A stretch of 35,020 nt of DNA from Vibrio mexicanus (GTDB lineage Bacteria > Pseudomonadota > Gammaproteobacteria > Enterobacterales > Vibrionaceae), in assembly GCF_001012815.1 (NCBI RefSeq), contig NZ_JYJP01000056.1:1-35020 (forward strand), in the 5' to 3' direction. A program made the position numbers and the translations under genes. The notes below the pieces were generated by a model that saw only the letters and a list, made by a program, of their open reading frames with translations, searched no databases and had not been told where the DNA came from. This document shows, in pieces, positions 1 to 9,842 of the stretch (position 1 is its first letter; each line of letters starts with the position of its first letter).

Positions 1-7
1 GCATCAT

Positions 8-19
8 GGGAGCCTTTTT
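8..19. terminator. Possible right arm of a terminator cut by the window edge
   Basis: The bases GGGAGCC followed directly by five T residues look like the 3' arm and T-run of an intrinsic terminator. It would serve a plus-strand gene lying left of the window, and possibly also spoVR, which converges on it. The left arm would lie outside the window, so the pairing cannot be checked. Confidence 0.25.
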
Positions 20-38
20 AGTTTCTATCATCTATGAC

Positions 39-1586
39 CTATATTTTAGCGTCATAGTCATTTCGCTTAGGACAGGTAGAGAGTATCTCCCGACGGCCTG
101 TCTCTTTTACTTCTTCTAGAATGACATCGAAGCCCCACAGGCGATAGAGATGCTTCATTACTTCCTCATGGCTATCAGCTAACGGAATGCGATCTTGTGG
201 AATGTATTGAAGGGTGAGCGAACGATCGCCACGTACATCCACATTAAATACCTGAATATTAGGCTCTAGGTTACTGAGGTTGTACTGCGCGGCGAGTTTC
301 TCTCGGATAGCGCGATACCCCATATCATCGTGAATCGCACTGACTTCGATGAAGTTCTTTCTGTCATCATCGACGATAGAGAACAGTTTAAAGTCGCGCA
401 TCAACTTAGGTGACAAGTACTGGCTGATAAAACTTTCATCTTTGAAGTTATGCATCGCAAAATGAAGGGCATCTAGCCAGTCAGTGCCGGCCAAATCAGG
501 GAACCACTCTTTATCCTCGTCGGTGGGTTCTTCACAAATTCTTTTGATGTCGCGGAACATAGCAAAGCCTAATGCATAGGGGTTAATACCACTGAAATAG
601 GGGCTATTGTAGGGCGGTTGCGCGACCACACTAGTGTGGCTGTGTAAGAATTCAAGAATGAACTTATCAGAGACGATTCCTTCGTCATAAAGGTGATTTA
701 GAATCGTATAGTGCCAGAAGGTCGCCCAGCCCTCATTCATCACTTGTGTCTGCTTTTGGGGGTAGAAGTATTGGCTTATTTTACGCACGATACGTACTAT
801 CTCACGCTGCCAAGGCTCGAGTAAGGGCGCGTGTTTTTCAATGAAGTAGAGAATGTTCTCTTGAGGCTCCGAGGGGAATCGAACTTTAATATCCTCTTCC
901 TTGGTTTTAGACTGAGGAACGGTTCGCCACAGCTCATTGACTTGAGATTGAAGATACGCCTCTCGCTCTTCTTGGCGTGCGGTTTCCTCTGCAATCGAGA
1001 TCTTTTCAGGACGTTTGTATCTATCTACGCCATAATTCATTAGTGCGTGGCAAGAATCGAGCAGCTCCTCGACCTCTGATTCGCCATACTTCTGTTCACA
1101 TTCTGCAATGTATTTCTTAGCAAACAGCAGATAGTCGATAATCGAGCTGGCATCGGTCCAGGTTTGGAATAGATAGTTACCTTTAAAGAAGGAATTGTGG
1201 CCATAACAAGCGTGGGCAATCACTAATGCTTGCATGGTCACAGTGTTTTCTTCCATTAGGTACGCGATACACGGGTCTGAATTAATGACGATTTCGTAGG
1301 CCAGTCCCATTTGGCCATGTTTATAACCCTGCTCAGTTTGAATGAACTTTTTACCAAATGACCAATGATTGTAATTAATCGGCATACCTATACTGGAATA
1401 AGCATCCATCATCTGCTCGGAAGTGATCACTTCGATCTGGTTAGGGTAGGTGTCCAAACGATAATGGTTAGCCACCCGTTTGATCTCTTTGTGATAGCGC
1501 TCTAGTAGATCAAACGTCCAGTCTGGCCCATCGGGCAACAATTTGCTGTTAGATTTCGCTTTTGGTTTCGTCGTCTTTGTAGTCAT
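39..1586 (-). CDS. ycgB: SpoVR family protein (YcgB-like)
   Basis: This 515-residue protein is a full-length member of the SpoVR/YcgB family (E. coli YcgB is about 510 residues). The opening GPDWTFDLL and the motifs HWSFGKKF, HACYGHNSFFK, NEGWATFWHYT and NLEPNIQVFNVD are all typical. The many conserved His, Glu and Trp residues, including the NEGWATFWH stretch, are suggestive of a metal site, but that is inference. The biochemical function is unknown. In Bacillus SpoVR affects the spore cortex, and in enterobacteria the family belongs to the stationary-phase/RpoS response. The gene starts 9 bases after the yeaH stop, so it is most likely the last gene of a prkA-yeaH-spoVR transcript. No signal peptide or membrane segment is visible, so it is probably cytoplasmic. 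The reading frame is intact. Confidence 0.95.
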   Translation of the reverse strand: MTTKTTKPKAKSNSKLLPDGPDWTFDLLERYHKEIKRVANHYRLDTYPNQIEVITSEQMMDAYSSIGMPINYNHWSFGKKFIQTEQGYKHGQMGLAYEIVINSDPCIAYLMEENTVTMQALVIAHACYGHNSFFKGNYLFQTWTDASSIIDYLLFAKKYIAECEQKYGESEVEELLDSCHALMNYGVDRYKRPEKISIAEETARQEEREAYLQSQVNELWRTVPQSKTKEEDIKVRFPSEPQENILYFIEKHAPLLEPWQREIVRIVRKISQYFYPQKQTQVMNEGWATFWHYTILNHLYDEGIVSDKFILEFLHSHTSVVAQPPYNSPYFSGINPYALGFAMFRDIKRICEEPTDEDKEWFPDLAGTDWLDALHFAMHNFKDESFISQYLSPKLMRDFKLFSIVDDDRKNFIEVSAIHDDMGYRAIREKLAAQYNLSNLEPNIQVFNVDVRGDRSLTLQYIPQDRIPLADSHEEVMKHLYRLWGFDVILEEVKETGRREILSTCPKRNDYDAKI

Positions 1587-1595
1587 AACGTCTCC

Positions 1596-2866
1596 CTATG
1601 CAGTTTCTTTTTGAAACAGCTCCCTGAACACAGGGAATATGTCATCTACGGATCGGATATTCTTCATCGCGAAGTTATCGAAAGCTTGCTCGAGTTTTTC
1701 GTACTCGTGCCAAAGGGTTTGATGAGAGCGTCGGGTGATCTCGATATAAGAGTAATATTGGCAAGCAGGTAATAGCTGATTAACCAACAGCTCTTTACAG
1801 CGAGGAGAGTCGTCAGCCCAGTTATCACCGTCGGAAGCTTGCGCAGCATAGATGTTCCATTCCGCCAGCGGGTAACGATCTTTGACAATCTCATCCATTA
1901 ACTTGAGTGCGCTTGAAACAATGGTGCCACCGGTTTCCTGTGAGTAGAAAAACTCGTGTTCGTCGACCTCTTTTGCTTGGGTATGGTGGCGAATGAACAC
2001 CACATCAACATTTTCATAGGTTCGCGTTAAGAACAGATACAACAGCACGTAAAAACGCTTGGCTATGTCTTTGGTTGCTTGGTCCATCGAACCCGATACA
2101 TCCATCAAACAGAACATGACAGCTTGGCTGGAAGGTATTGGACGGCGCTCATAGTTTTTAAAGCGCAAGTCGAATGAGTCAATAAAAGGCACACTGTCGA
2201 TTCGGCTGCGTAACTCTTCAATTTCTTTCTTAATTCGCTGTTCTTCAAGTGCCTGAGCTGGCTCTTGGTTTTTAATTCGTTCGAGCTCTTCTTCAAGTTC
2301 GTTCAGCGCGCGTTTCTTACCCGCCGTCATTGCGGTTCGTCTCGCGAGCGATTGCTGTAGTGAACGAACAATTGCGATATTGGACGGGATCCCTGCGGTT
2401 TGATAGCCCGCTCTATGGGTTTTCCATTCGGTTATTTTGTTGATTTGATTCTTTTCTAAGTTGGGAAGCTCTAGGTCTTCGAAAAGAATGTCGAGATACT
2501 CATCCTTAGAGATTTGGAATACAAATTCATCTTGCCCTTCGCCATCAGGCTTGCTTCACCTTCACCCGCTCCACCACCTTGGCCACCACCTTTCGGACGA
2601 TCAATTTTGTCACCTCGAATGAACTGGTCGTTACCAGGATGTACGCGTTCTTTAACCCCGCCTTTACCTTGGTGAAATACAGGCTCTTTAATGTCACGAT
2701 GTGGAATTGCGACATCTTCACCAGACTCAGTATTAGTAATCGAGCGGCGGTTTACTGCATCTGCAACAGATTCTTTGATTTGTTCTTTATGACGGCGGAG
2801 AAAACGTTGTCTGTTTACCGCACTTTTATTTTTGCCGTTCAGTCGTCGGTCGATAAATTGCGCCAT
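1596..2866 (-). CDS. yeaH: YeaH/DUF444 family protein with vWA-like domain (frame broken once)
   Basis: Two minus-strand frames together give one YeaH protein of about 423 residues; E. coli YeaH is about 427. The N-terminal frame (from 2866) carries [24 protein letters not shown] and the glycine-rich linker. The C-terminal frame carries [13 protein letters not shown], a MIDAS-like DxSxS metal site of a von Willebrand A fold (about 2085-2102), then [13 protein letters not shown] and [12 protein letters not shown]. The frame breaks at about 2548-2550, where GGG appears as GG on the plus strand. Adding one base restores [13 protein letters not shown], as in relatives, so I treat this as a probable sequence error. 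The start at 2866 has a good AGGAGG-like site just upstream (AAGGAGGAACTT). It lies between prkA and spoVR. The molecular role is unknown; coupling to the AAA+ protein PrkA is suspected. Confidence 0.9.
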
Positions 2867-2903
2867 AAGTTCCTCCTTATGAAAACTTCACATCACCCAA
2901 ACA

Positions 2904-2924
2904 CCTACCGCGTGAGGCGGTAGG
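2904..2924 (-). other. Intercistronic hairpin between prkA and yeaH
   Basis: CCTACCGC (2904-2911) pairs perfectly with GCGGTAGG (2917-2924) across a 5-base loop. It sits between the prkA stop (2971) and the yeaH start (2866). No run of U follows in the minus direction, so it is more likely a processing or stability element, or a partial terminator, than a full terminator. It could lower yeaH-spoVR expression relative to prkA. Confidence 0.5.
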
Positions 2925-2970
2925 GTTTGACTGCGTAAGGGCAGCGCTATTTGGGCTTTGGTCGCTTGCG

Positions 2971-4905
2971 TTAAGAGGATTTACGAACGCGTAAATACCA
3001 CTCAGATAGCAATCGCACTTGCTTCTCGGTGTAGCCCTTCTCCATCATGCGAGCAACAAAGTCGTCGTGTTTCTTCTGGTCTTCAGACGAGGTTTTCGCA
3101 TTAAAGGAAATAACAGGAAGCAGTTCTTCTGTATTCGAGAACATTTTCTTCTCGATAACAGTGCGGAGTTTTTCGTAGCTCGTCCAAACTGGATTTTGAC
3201 CATTGTTGTTGGCTTTAGCACGAAGTACAAAGTTAACGATTTCATTACGGAAATCTTTAGGGTTGCTGATACCAGCTGTCTTCTCGATTTTCTCTAGCTC
3301 ATTGTTTAGAGAGGCACGGTCAAATAGCTGGCCTGTTTCTGGATCGCGATACTCTTGGTCTTGAATCCAGAAATCCGCGTAGGTGACATAGCGATCAAAG
3401 ATGTTCTGACCGTATTCTGAGTAGGACTCCAGATAAGCGGTTTGAATCTCTTTACCAATGAATTCGACGTATCGCGGCACCAGATAACCTTTGAGGTATT
3501 CTAGGTATTTCTCAGCTTGTTCTTGCGGGAATTGCTCACGTTCTACCTGCTGCTCGATGACATAGAAGAGGTGAACAGGGTTAGCGGCCACTTCGGTTTG
3601 GTCAAAGTTAAAGACTCGCGACAGAATCTTAAACGCGAAACGAGTGGAGAGACCGGACATACCCTCATCAACGCCCGCATAATCGCGATACTCTTGATAG
3701 CTCTTCGCTTTCGGGTCAGTGTCTTTAAGTGTTTCACCATCATAAACACGCATTTTAGAAAATAGTGAGGAGTTCTCTGGCTCTTTTAGTCGAGACAAAA
3801 TACTGAACTGAGCAAGCAAATCGAGTGTGCTCGGTGAACATGGCGCTTTCGATAGCTCTGAATGTTCGAGTAGTTTTTGGTAAATCTTCACTTCTTCAGA
3901 AACACGTAAACAGTAAGGCACTTTCACGATGTAAACACGATCGAGGAAAGCCTCATTGTTTTTGTTGTTACGGAAGGTTTGCCACTCTGATTCGTTTGAG
4001 TGCGCCAAAATCATACCGTCGAATGGCAATGCAGATAGCCCTTCGGTTCCGTTGAAGTTACCTTCCTGCGTTGCGGTTAAAAGAGGGTGCAGCACCTTGA
4101 TAGGGGCTTTGAACATCTCTACGAATTCCATCAAACCTTGGTTCGCTTTACACAGTGCACCTGAGTAGCTGTACGCATCTGGATCGTCTTGGGAGAAGTG
4201 TTCAAGCTGGCGAATATCGACTTTACCGACAAGTGATGAGATGTCTTGGTTGTTCTCGTCACCTGGCTCTGTTTTCGCGATCGCTACTTGGTCTAGGATA
4301 GACGGTCGTACCTTGACGACTCGGAACTTGGAAATATCACCACCAAATTCATGCAGTCGTTTAGCAGCCCACGGCGACATGATGGAACGTAAGTAACGTT
4401 TTTCAATGCCGTACTCTTGTTTGAGTACCTCACCGTCTTCGTCTACGTCGAACAGGCAGAATGGGTGGTCGTTAACAGGGCTGCGCTCACCATTAGCAGA
4501 CAGCACGTAAATAGGTACTTGTTGCATTAGCGCTTTGAGTTTTTCAGCCAATGAGGATTTACCACCACCTACAGGGCCGAGTAAATAAAGGATCTGTTTG
4601 CGCTCTTCTAGACCTTGAGCGGCGTGTTTAAGGTACGAAACGATCTGTTCAATCGCGTCTTCCATACCGTAGAAATCTTTAAATGTTTTATAACGAGAAA
4701 TCACTCTGTTTGAGAAGATCCGACTCAGTGTCGGATCAAGAGCCGTGTCTACGACTTCGGGCTCACCAATTGCCATCAGCAGTCTTTCGGCAGCGTTTGC
4801 GTAGGCACTTTTGTCATCTTTACAAAGTGATAAAAAATCTTGAAGCGATAGCTCTTCATCCTTGGATGCTTCGTAGCGCGCTTGGAAGTGGTCAAAAATA
4901 CTCAT
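2971..4905 (-). CDS. prkA: PrkA family AAA+ serine kinase/protease-like protein (YeaG)
   Basis: The protein has 644 residues, the same as E. coli YeaG, and closely follows that family from MSIFDHFQARYEASKDEE to the end WYLRVRKSS. The N-terminal AAA+ region has a Walker A loop GPVGGGKSS at residues 110-118 and the family motif SANGERSPVNDHPFCLF. The C-terminal region carries the PrkA kinase-like domain. Members have been described as serine kinases and, in Bacillus, as ATP-dependent proteases; E. coli YeaG acts in starvation and stationary phase. I chose the start at 4905 rather than an upstream in-frame ATG (4950), because a GAGGGGAT ribosome site lies just before it and relatives begin there. 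It is the first gene of the prkA-yeaH-spoVR group. Confidence 0.95.
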   Translation of the reverse strand: MSIFDHFQARYEASKDEELSLQDFLSLCKDDKSAYANAAERLLMAIGEPEVVDTALDPTLSRIFSNRVISRYKTFKDFYGMEDAIEQIVSYLKHAAQGLEERKQILYLLGPVGGGKSSLAEKLKALMQQVPIYVLSANGERSPVNDHPFCLFDVDEDGEVLKQEYGIEKRYLRSIMSPWAAKRLHEFGGDISKFRVVKVRPSILDQVAIAKTEPGDENNQDISSLVGKVDIRQLEHFSQDDPDAYSYSGALCKANQGLMEFVEMFKAPIKVLHPLLTATQEGNFNGTEGLSALPFDGMILAHSNESEWQTFRNNKNNEAFLDRVYIVKVPYCLRVSEEVKIYQKLLEHSELSKAPCSPSTLDLLAQFSILSRLKEPENSSLFSKMRVYDGETLKDTDPKAKSYQEYRDYAGVDEGMSGLSTRFAFKILSRVFNFDQTEVAANPVHLFYVIEQQVEREQFPQEQAEKYLEYLKGYLVPRYVEFIGKEIQTAYLESYSEYGQNIFDRYVTYADFWIQDQEYRDPETGQLFDRASLNNELEKIEKTAGISNPKDFRNEIVNFVLRAKANNNGQNPVWTSYEKLRTVIEKKMFSNTEELLPVISFNAKTSSEDQKKHDDFVARMMEKGYTEKQVRLLSEWYLRVRKSS

Positions 4906-5206
4906 ACTGAAATCCCCTCTGAACCTGTCAAAATGACTATCAACCCGCATAGATTTACAATTCCATTCTCAATATAAGATTAGTTGTTATTTGGAATTTT
5001 GCTTAACAATTATGTGTTTATTTACATAATGTAGTAGAAAGAAATGAGTTTTGAGATTCGATCACAGAAGCGCAAATAGGGGAGATTTTTTTCTTGTATC
5101 AGCGATTGATTTTACGCTAGTGGTTGGGTAGAAATCCTTAGTTAACTAATGGTTTTAAGCGTTGTTTGTTGGCAGTTCAAGGGCTGGAATGGGGATTGAC
5201 GACAAT
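4906..5206. promoter_or_regulatory. prkA upstream region with AT-rich inverted repeat
   Basis: This roughly 300-base region between prkA and the yfbU terminator holds no convincing gene. It should contain the prkA promoter, but I see no clear sigma-70 or sigma-54 pair. The one clear structure is an inverted repeat, ATTATGT (5009-5015) and ACATAAT (5024-5030), spaced by 8 bases and centred about 115 bases upstream of the prkA start. That is a plausible regulator site of unknown identity. Confidence 0.4.
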
Positions 5207-5232
5207 AAAAAAGGGAGCGAGTCGCTCCCTTT
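5207..5232 (-). terminator. Intrinsic terminator of yfbU
   Basis: Read on the minus strand, AAAGGGAGCG pairs with CGCTCCCTTT around a 3-base loop and is followed by a run of six U. It begins 19 bases after the yfbU stop codon, so yfbU is separated from prkA. Confidence 0.9.
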
Positions 5233-5250
5233 CAAACCATCTATAAATGA

Positions 5251-5751
5251 TTAAGCATTGAAAATTTGAGTCAGCTCCGTTGCACATAAGTGGTATTGGC
5301 GTGGGCAGTTGCGCCAAGTTGTGTGCATGCGGCGGTACTTTTCAAGCATTGGCATCTGGCTGTTGAAGTGATGGTCACCTTTATCGAACTGAGGGTATAG
5401 ACCTTCAGAATCCACAAGGAAGCGCACGTAGTTAACGTATTGCGCTTCAGTGGCAATATCGAAACCTAGGAAAGTTAGGCGACGTTGATCGACTTGCTTT
5501 TGCTCGTCTTCAGCAAGCATCTTATTTGACTCTTGCATTGCATGGTACATTTCCATGATATCGATGATTTCACGACATTCGTCTTCAACTAGACAGCCGA
5601 AATCTTTGTTTAGCTCACGCATTTGCAGCTCATAACCACGCTCAACGATAGTCTGTAGGCGTTGGTATTTGGCAGCATTTGCTGGATCCATTTGTGCCAT
5701 TAGGTTGTATTGGTTAGACAAAATTAGGCGTTGTGCATTTGTCATTTCCAT
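5251..5751 (-). CDS. yfbU: YfbU family protein
   Basis: A 166-residue protein that follows E. coli YfbU (164 residues) along its whole length: [52 protein letters not shown] and CPRQYHL. The frame is open upstream to 5832, but the start at 5751 matches the family N-terminus, so the extra 27 residues are not used. The family is small, soluble and of uncertain function; E. coli YfbU has been linked to toxicity or cell-death phenotypes, which says little about mechanism. It has its own terminator downstream, and a 261-base gap separates it from pflA, so it is probably transcribed alone. Confidence 0.93.
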   Translation of the reverse strand: MEMTNAQRLILSNQYNLMAQMDPANAAKYQRLQTIVERGYELQMRELNKDFGCLVEDECREIIDIMEMYHAMQESNKMLAEDEQKQVDQRRLTFLGFDIATEAQYVNYVRFLVDSEGLYPQFDKGDHHFNSQMPMLEKYRRMHTTWRNCPRQYHLCATELTQIFNA

Positions 5752-5970
5752 GGAAGGCCTCACTAAATTCTTTTGTTGTTTTACTGTGATAAGGTTAGCG
5801 TTTTTTGTGGCTTTGAAACATGATCTGACCACAGGGATAGGTAAATTGTTTGGCTAATGTAGCGCTTGATTATTTCAATGTGAATAACAAGGATGAGATA
5901 GCGAATGAAAAAGCAACAATCTTTACCAGTGTTCTAGATTGGGCAAACTCTTCGCAAAAAAAAGTTGCAC

Positions 5971-5994
5971 AAAAAAACCAGCCGAAGCTGGTTT
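5971..5994 (-). terminator. Intrinsic terminator of pflA
   Basis: On the minus strand AAACCAGC and GCTGGTTT form an 8-bp stem with a TTCG tetraloop, followed by a U-run (seven A on the plus strand at 5971-5977). It lies 18 bases beyond the pflA stop. The stable UUCG loop and U-tract make this a textbook terminator. Confidence 0.93.
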
Positions 5995-6012
5995 CTAGAA
6001 AAACGAACGTTT

Positions 6013-6753
6013 TTAGTATTTCACGTTTGAGTGATACTGCTCTAGGATCTCAACGATACCATCCATCGTTTCTTTCGATGGTGGGTTCACTCCTTCCAGC
6101 GGGTAATCGTAACCCAAGGCTTCCCATTTGTGAGCGCCGAGCTTGTGATAAGGCAAAAGCTCTACTTTCTCGATGTTGTCCATATCTTTAATGAACTCGC
6201 CCAACATATGAGCTGCTTCTGGGTCGTCGGTGTAACCCGGAACAACCACATAACGAATCCAAGTTTTTTGGCCGATCTTATGAAGGTAACGAGCAAAGTC
6301 GAGAACACGGTGATTAGCAACACCAATGAAATCTTGGTGGATTTCATCTTTCATATGTTTGAGATCGAGCATGACAAGGTCGGTTGACTCTAAGACTTCA
6401 TCAACAACGTCGGTATGTTTACGAATGTAGCCATTGGTATCTAAACAAGTGTGGATGCCTTCTGCTTTTGCCGCGCGGAAAAAATCGCGAACGAATTCAG
6501 GCTGAAGCATGGCCTCACCACCCGAACAGGTAACGCCGCCGCCAGATGCATTCATAAAGTGGCGGTAAGATTTCGCGTCGTTGATGATCTCTTCAACGGA
6601 CACCTCTTTGCCCCCATGTGGGTCCCAAGTATCGCGGTTGTGACAGTACTTACAACGCATTAAGCAGCCTTGCATAAACACAATAAAGCGAATACCCGGT
6701 CCATCGACGGTACCACAAGATTCAAATGAATGAATTCGACCAGTAGTTGACAT
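6013..6753 (-). CDS. pflA: Pyruvate formate-lyase activating enzyme (radical SAM)
   Basis: At 246 residues it is the same length as E. coli PflA and similar throughout. The radical-SAM cluster motif CLMRCKYC gives Cys30, Cys34 and Cys37, which bind the [4Fe-4S] cluster. [30 protein letters not shown] and CLDTNGYIR are also characteristic. The enzyme uses S-adenosylmethionine to place the glycyl radical on PflB under anaerobic conditions. Here pflA is not adjacent to pflB: a chemoreceptor and lpxR lie between them, and pflA has its own terminator, so it needs its own promoter in the 218-base gap shared with the divergent chemoreceptor gene. That gap has a near direct repeat, GCCCTTTATA at 6804 and GCCCTTATA at 6825, of unknown meaning. 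Confidence 0.97.
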   Translation of the reverse strand: MSTTGRIHSFESCGTVDGPGIRFIVFMQGCLMRCKYCHNRDTWDPHGGKEVSVEEIINDAKSYRHFMNASGGGVTCSGGEAMLQPEFVRDFFRAAKAEGIHTCLDTNGYIRKHTDVVDEVLESTDLVMLDLKHMKDEIHQDFIGVANHRVLDFARYLHKIGQKTWIRYVVVPGYTDDPEAAHMLGEFIKDMDNIEKVELLPYHKLGAHKWEALGYDYPLEGVNPPSKETMDGIVEILEQYHSNVKY

Positions 6754-6971
6754 GAGCTCTTCTCTTATAAGGGGGAAAGTTGTTGGTTAGTTTATTACAA
6801 AATGCCCTTTATATACAGGGATAAGCCCTTATAGACCGTAAGAAAATACCAGATGTGCGAAAACTATTTATGCATTGTTTTATTATGTTATAAAATTGTT
6901 ATTAACAAAACTATTAATACAAAATTACGTTATCGCATTATTGTCATCGATTGATGATTAAGGGGTCCATC

Positions 6972-8850
6972 ATGGATGTGCTTGCTCTATCTCAAAAGCA
7001 GAAATTTACTGCTTTTCTCGTTATCTTGTCTCTTGGGTTCATTGCTTTGGGGCGTTCACATTCAATAACATTAGGGATGTGGGGCTTCAATATTCTGCCA
7101 GTGGCGAAGTCGCGACAGGTTCTATCTCTATTTATCAAACACAGGCGAAACTGCTCTCATTTACATCTGGGTTAGATCACTTGACGGGGGAGACGGTTGA
7201 GAAAGCGAAAACGGACCTTGCCGCAATTAGAGTCGATATTGACCGCGATATTGGATTTCTCAATCAGCTAGGGCTCAATGCTCAAGCTCAAACATTGACG
7301 CAAAGTGCTGAGCAGTTTGAATCGGCCGTATTGCTTGGTTGGATTTACTATCTGAGCTAGGGTTCAACGTAGATGACGGAAAGCTTGGGGAGTTGAAACA
7401 AATTGCAGCAACCATTGAAAAGAAGATTGAAGAAACCGGCATGGTGACCCTTAATTCTGATTTTCAGGCCATGATAAAAGCGCAGCAAAACTATCTGCTG
7501 TTGCCAAACGAAGACAACCTAAAGCTATTTAATCGAGCGATGGCGGGATTTGTTAACATGTCGAATACTTACGCCATGTTGGATCTCTACGAAAAAGAGA
7601 TCGAGCAGTTCAAATCGACGTTCGCGCGGGTGAGTGAACTGTCGAGCCAGCTTGGTGCAATTGAAGTGGAGTTTCTGCAAAGCGAGCAGATGATTATGCA
7701 GGGTATCCAACTGGCGACAGAAGAGCTTCGTGCTATTTCTTCAGAGTTTGAAGCTTCGGCTAAAAGTAGCAGTGGTCAGATCCAATGGTCGGTTTTGATT
7801 GCTTGCGCAGTGCTTGCGATATTCACCATTGCGATTTTCATTACCATGAGTGCGACCTTAACTAAGGCGCTCAAGCAAACGGGTGATGTTCTAAAAGATA
7901 TGGAAAAAGGCGATTTGTCGCAACGGATGGCTTTGTCGAACAACAAAAATGACGAGTTTAATCAGCTCGCAGAGACGATTAATCAAAGCTGTCAAAATTT
8001 GGGTGACCTTGTGTCCGGTGTTCAGCAAAGTAGCCAAGCTCTCGCTGGTGATGCAACGGAACTTAATAGTGGCTTAGATAGGTTGATGCACAGCCAGTCA
8101 GAAGTACTGGGCCAAACTCAGCTGCTGGCTTCAGCCACAGAAGAAGTGAGTGTGACAACCCAAGAAGTCTCGAACTCTCTGGAGTTTGTGGCCGAGATCA
8201 GTCAATCGTCGACGCAAGCTGCGGAGGAGGGTGGAAAAATCATTACCTCTGCAATTGGCTCACTGGAAGAGGTTGCGGAGATCCTAACCTCAGCAGCGGG
8301 GCATATTAATCAGCTCGAAGAGGCATCGTCCAAAGTGGATTCGGTAATGGAAATCATCAATGGCATTGCGGAACAAACCAACTTGCTGGCCTTGAATGCG
8401 GCGATCGAGGCGGCAAGGGCTGGTGAGCAAGGGCGAGGTTTTGCCGTTGTGGCTGATGAAGTGCGAAGCTTAGCGGTACGCACTGTGGATGCGATTTCTG
8501 AGATTTCTGGAACGATTGATACTATGAAACAAGAGAGTGCGGAGGTGATTCAATATATCGGTAAGTCTGAGCAATCTATGGTGGCGGGTAAAGAAAAAGG
8601 GCATGAAGCAAAAGAAGCGCTGCAGCAAATAACCGAGAAAGCCGATGAAGCTGCTCACCAAACAGAGGTAATCTTTACTTCAATTAAAGAGCTGGCGACA
8701 ACCAGTCAATCTATGGCTGATAGCATGATTCAGATATCAAGCTCGATGCAAGAACTGGAAGAAAATAGCGAGCAACTCAGAGCGACAAGTCAAATTGTTG
8801 ACCGTCGCTCAAGCAGCTTAAGTTCGGATTGCCAGCGTTTTAAAATCTAA
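6972..8850 (+). CDS. Methyl-accepting chemotaxis protein with helical periplasmic domain (frame broken twice)
   Basis: Three plus-strand frames join into one chemoreceptor of about 626 residues. The start at 6972 ([10 protein letters not shown]) has AAGGGG a few bases upstream. A first membrane helix lies at about residues 11-31. A roughly 240-residue periplasmic region rich in helix and Gln/Glu follows; the size and character suggest a helical bimodular (HBM-like) ligand domain. A second membrane helix lies near 7790-7860, then HAMP and the signalling hairpin with its tip [20 protein letters not shown] (about 8370-8430). The frame breaks at about 7048-7052 (GGGG where five G are needed to read LGAF) and at about 7328-7332. 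Both are single missing bases and are probably sequencing errors. It is divergent from pflA. The ligand is unknown. Confidence 0.88.
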
Positions 8851-8862
8851 GCAATAGAAGAT

Positions 8863-9842
8863 TTAGAAGAAAGCGTAGAACGTGATGCCCCCGGTTCCGT
8901 AATAGGAATCTGGGGCTTCTTTATAATCTGGGGTTTTAATCGTGGTAGCAAATGAAGCCCCCACATAGTCGTTGTACCAAGCAACGCCAAGAACGGCTGT
9001 CGCTTGGACATTATCTAACGTCACATCATACGGTTCTTTTGGATCCGGCAAGTTCGGTCGATATCCTTCAATGGTAATATCGTTGAAGCGGTAACGAGCT
9101 TCGATTCCGGAATAAACAAACCAGCCTGTGCGTGAAGCACCAATCATCCCCGGCCTAAACGGATTTTCGTTATCAATGTTGGCGGCACCCATGTTACCAC
9201 CAAGATCGGCACCCCAGCGCAGCATCAAACCTGTTGAGATATCACTTCTGAAGTTACCTACGTTAACTTCACTGACATTAGACACTTCCCACTCAGTACC
9301 CATGTAGGTATTTTGGCGAAGCAATTAAAGTGGCCAAGGTAGCCAATTCCACCAACAATTTTGTCCTCTATTTGGTATTCCCAGCCATTAGGATCATCCG
9401 AGCCGGTAATACTGTGAACGAGGTTTTGTGCTTGGTCGGCTAGAGAGTTTTCACCCGTTGTCCCTATAGTGGCGGTAAAGCGTTGGGCCTGTTGAGGGTG
9501 AAGACTGATGTAGCTGAGCTCGGTATGCAGATAACCAGCATAAGGGCGGTTGTTTTCAAGTGGGTAGTCCGCTTCGATGTCGTCAGGCGTATACATTTTA
9601 TGGCCAATGACGATTTCGTATTTGTCTAGAGAGGCTGCGCCCCAAATGGATAAACTTAAAGGTTTGGTTAGCCAATTAGGAGACACTGCTCCTGACGTGT
9701 ACGAGAGAAATAGACCATTGGTATAGTCTTTGTCGACGCCAAAAAGCCCATCGTTATCTAGACTGAAAACCCAAGTGGACTTTTCAGACGCCAAGGCAGG
9801 CGAGGTAAGAAGTAACAGCGGAAGTAAGCGAACTAGTTTCAT
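8863..9842 (-). CDS. lpxR: Lipid A 3'-O-deacylase LpxR family, outer membrane (frame broken once)
   Basis: Two minus-strand frames combine to about 326 residues, the length expected for LpxR (DUF2219). A signal peptide (MKLVRLLPLLLLTSPALA) is followed by FSLDNDGLFGVDKDYTNGLFLSY, GHKMYTPDD, NRPYAGYLHTEL and NLVHSITGSDD. Asn30-Asp31 and His143 (Asn12, Asp13 and His125 after signal removal) line up with the Salmonella LpxR active-site Asn, Asp and His. The C-terminus ends in TFYAFF, typical of an outer-membrane beta-barrel. LpxR removes the 3'-acyloxyacyl chain of lipid A, a Ca-dependent reaction. The frame breaks at about 9323-9326, where a T is missing on the minus strand (AAT-TTG-CTT read as AATTGCTT). 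One base restores GHFNLLRQNTYMG. The catalytic part lies before the break. It converges on the chemoreceptor with only 12 bases between the stops and no clear terminator. Confidence 0.85.

Noticed and set aside
5850..6191. 113-codon plus-strand frame between yfbU and pflA
   Set aside because: It crosses the pflA terminator and then lies antisense to pflA. It has no recognisable protein features.
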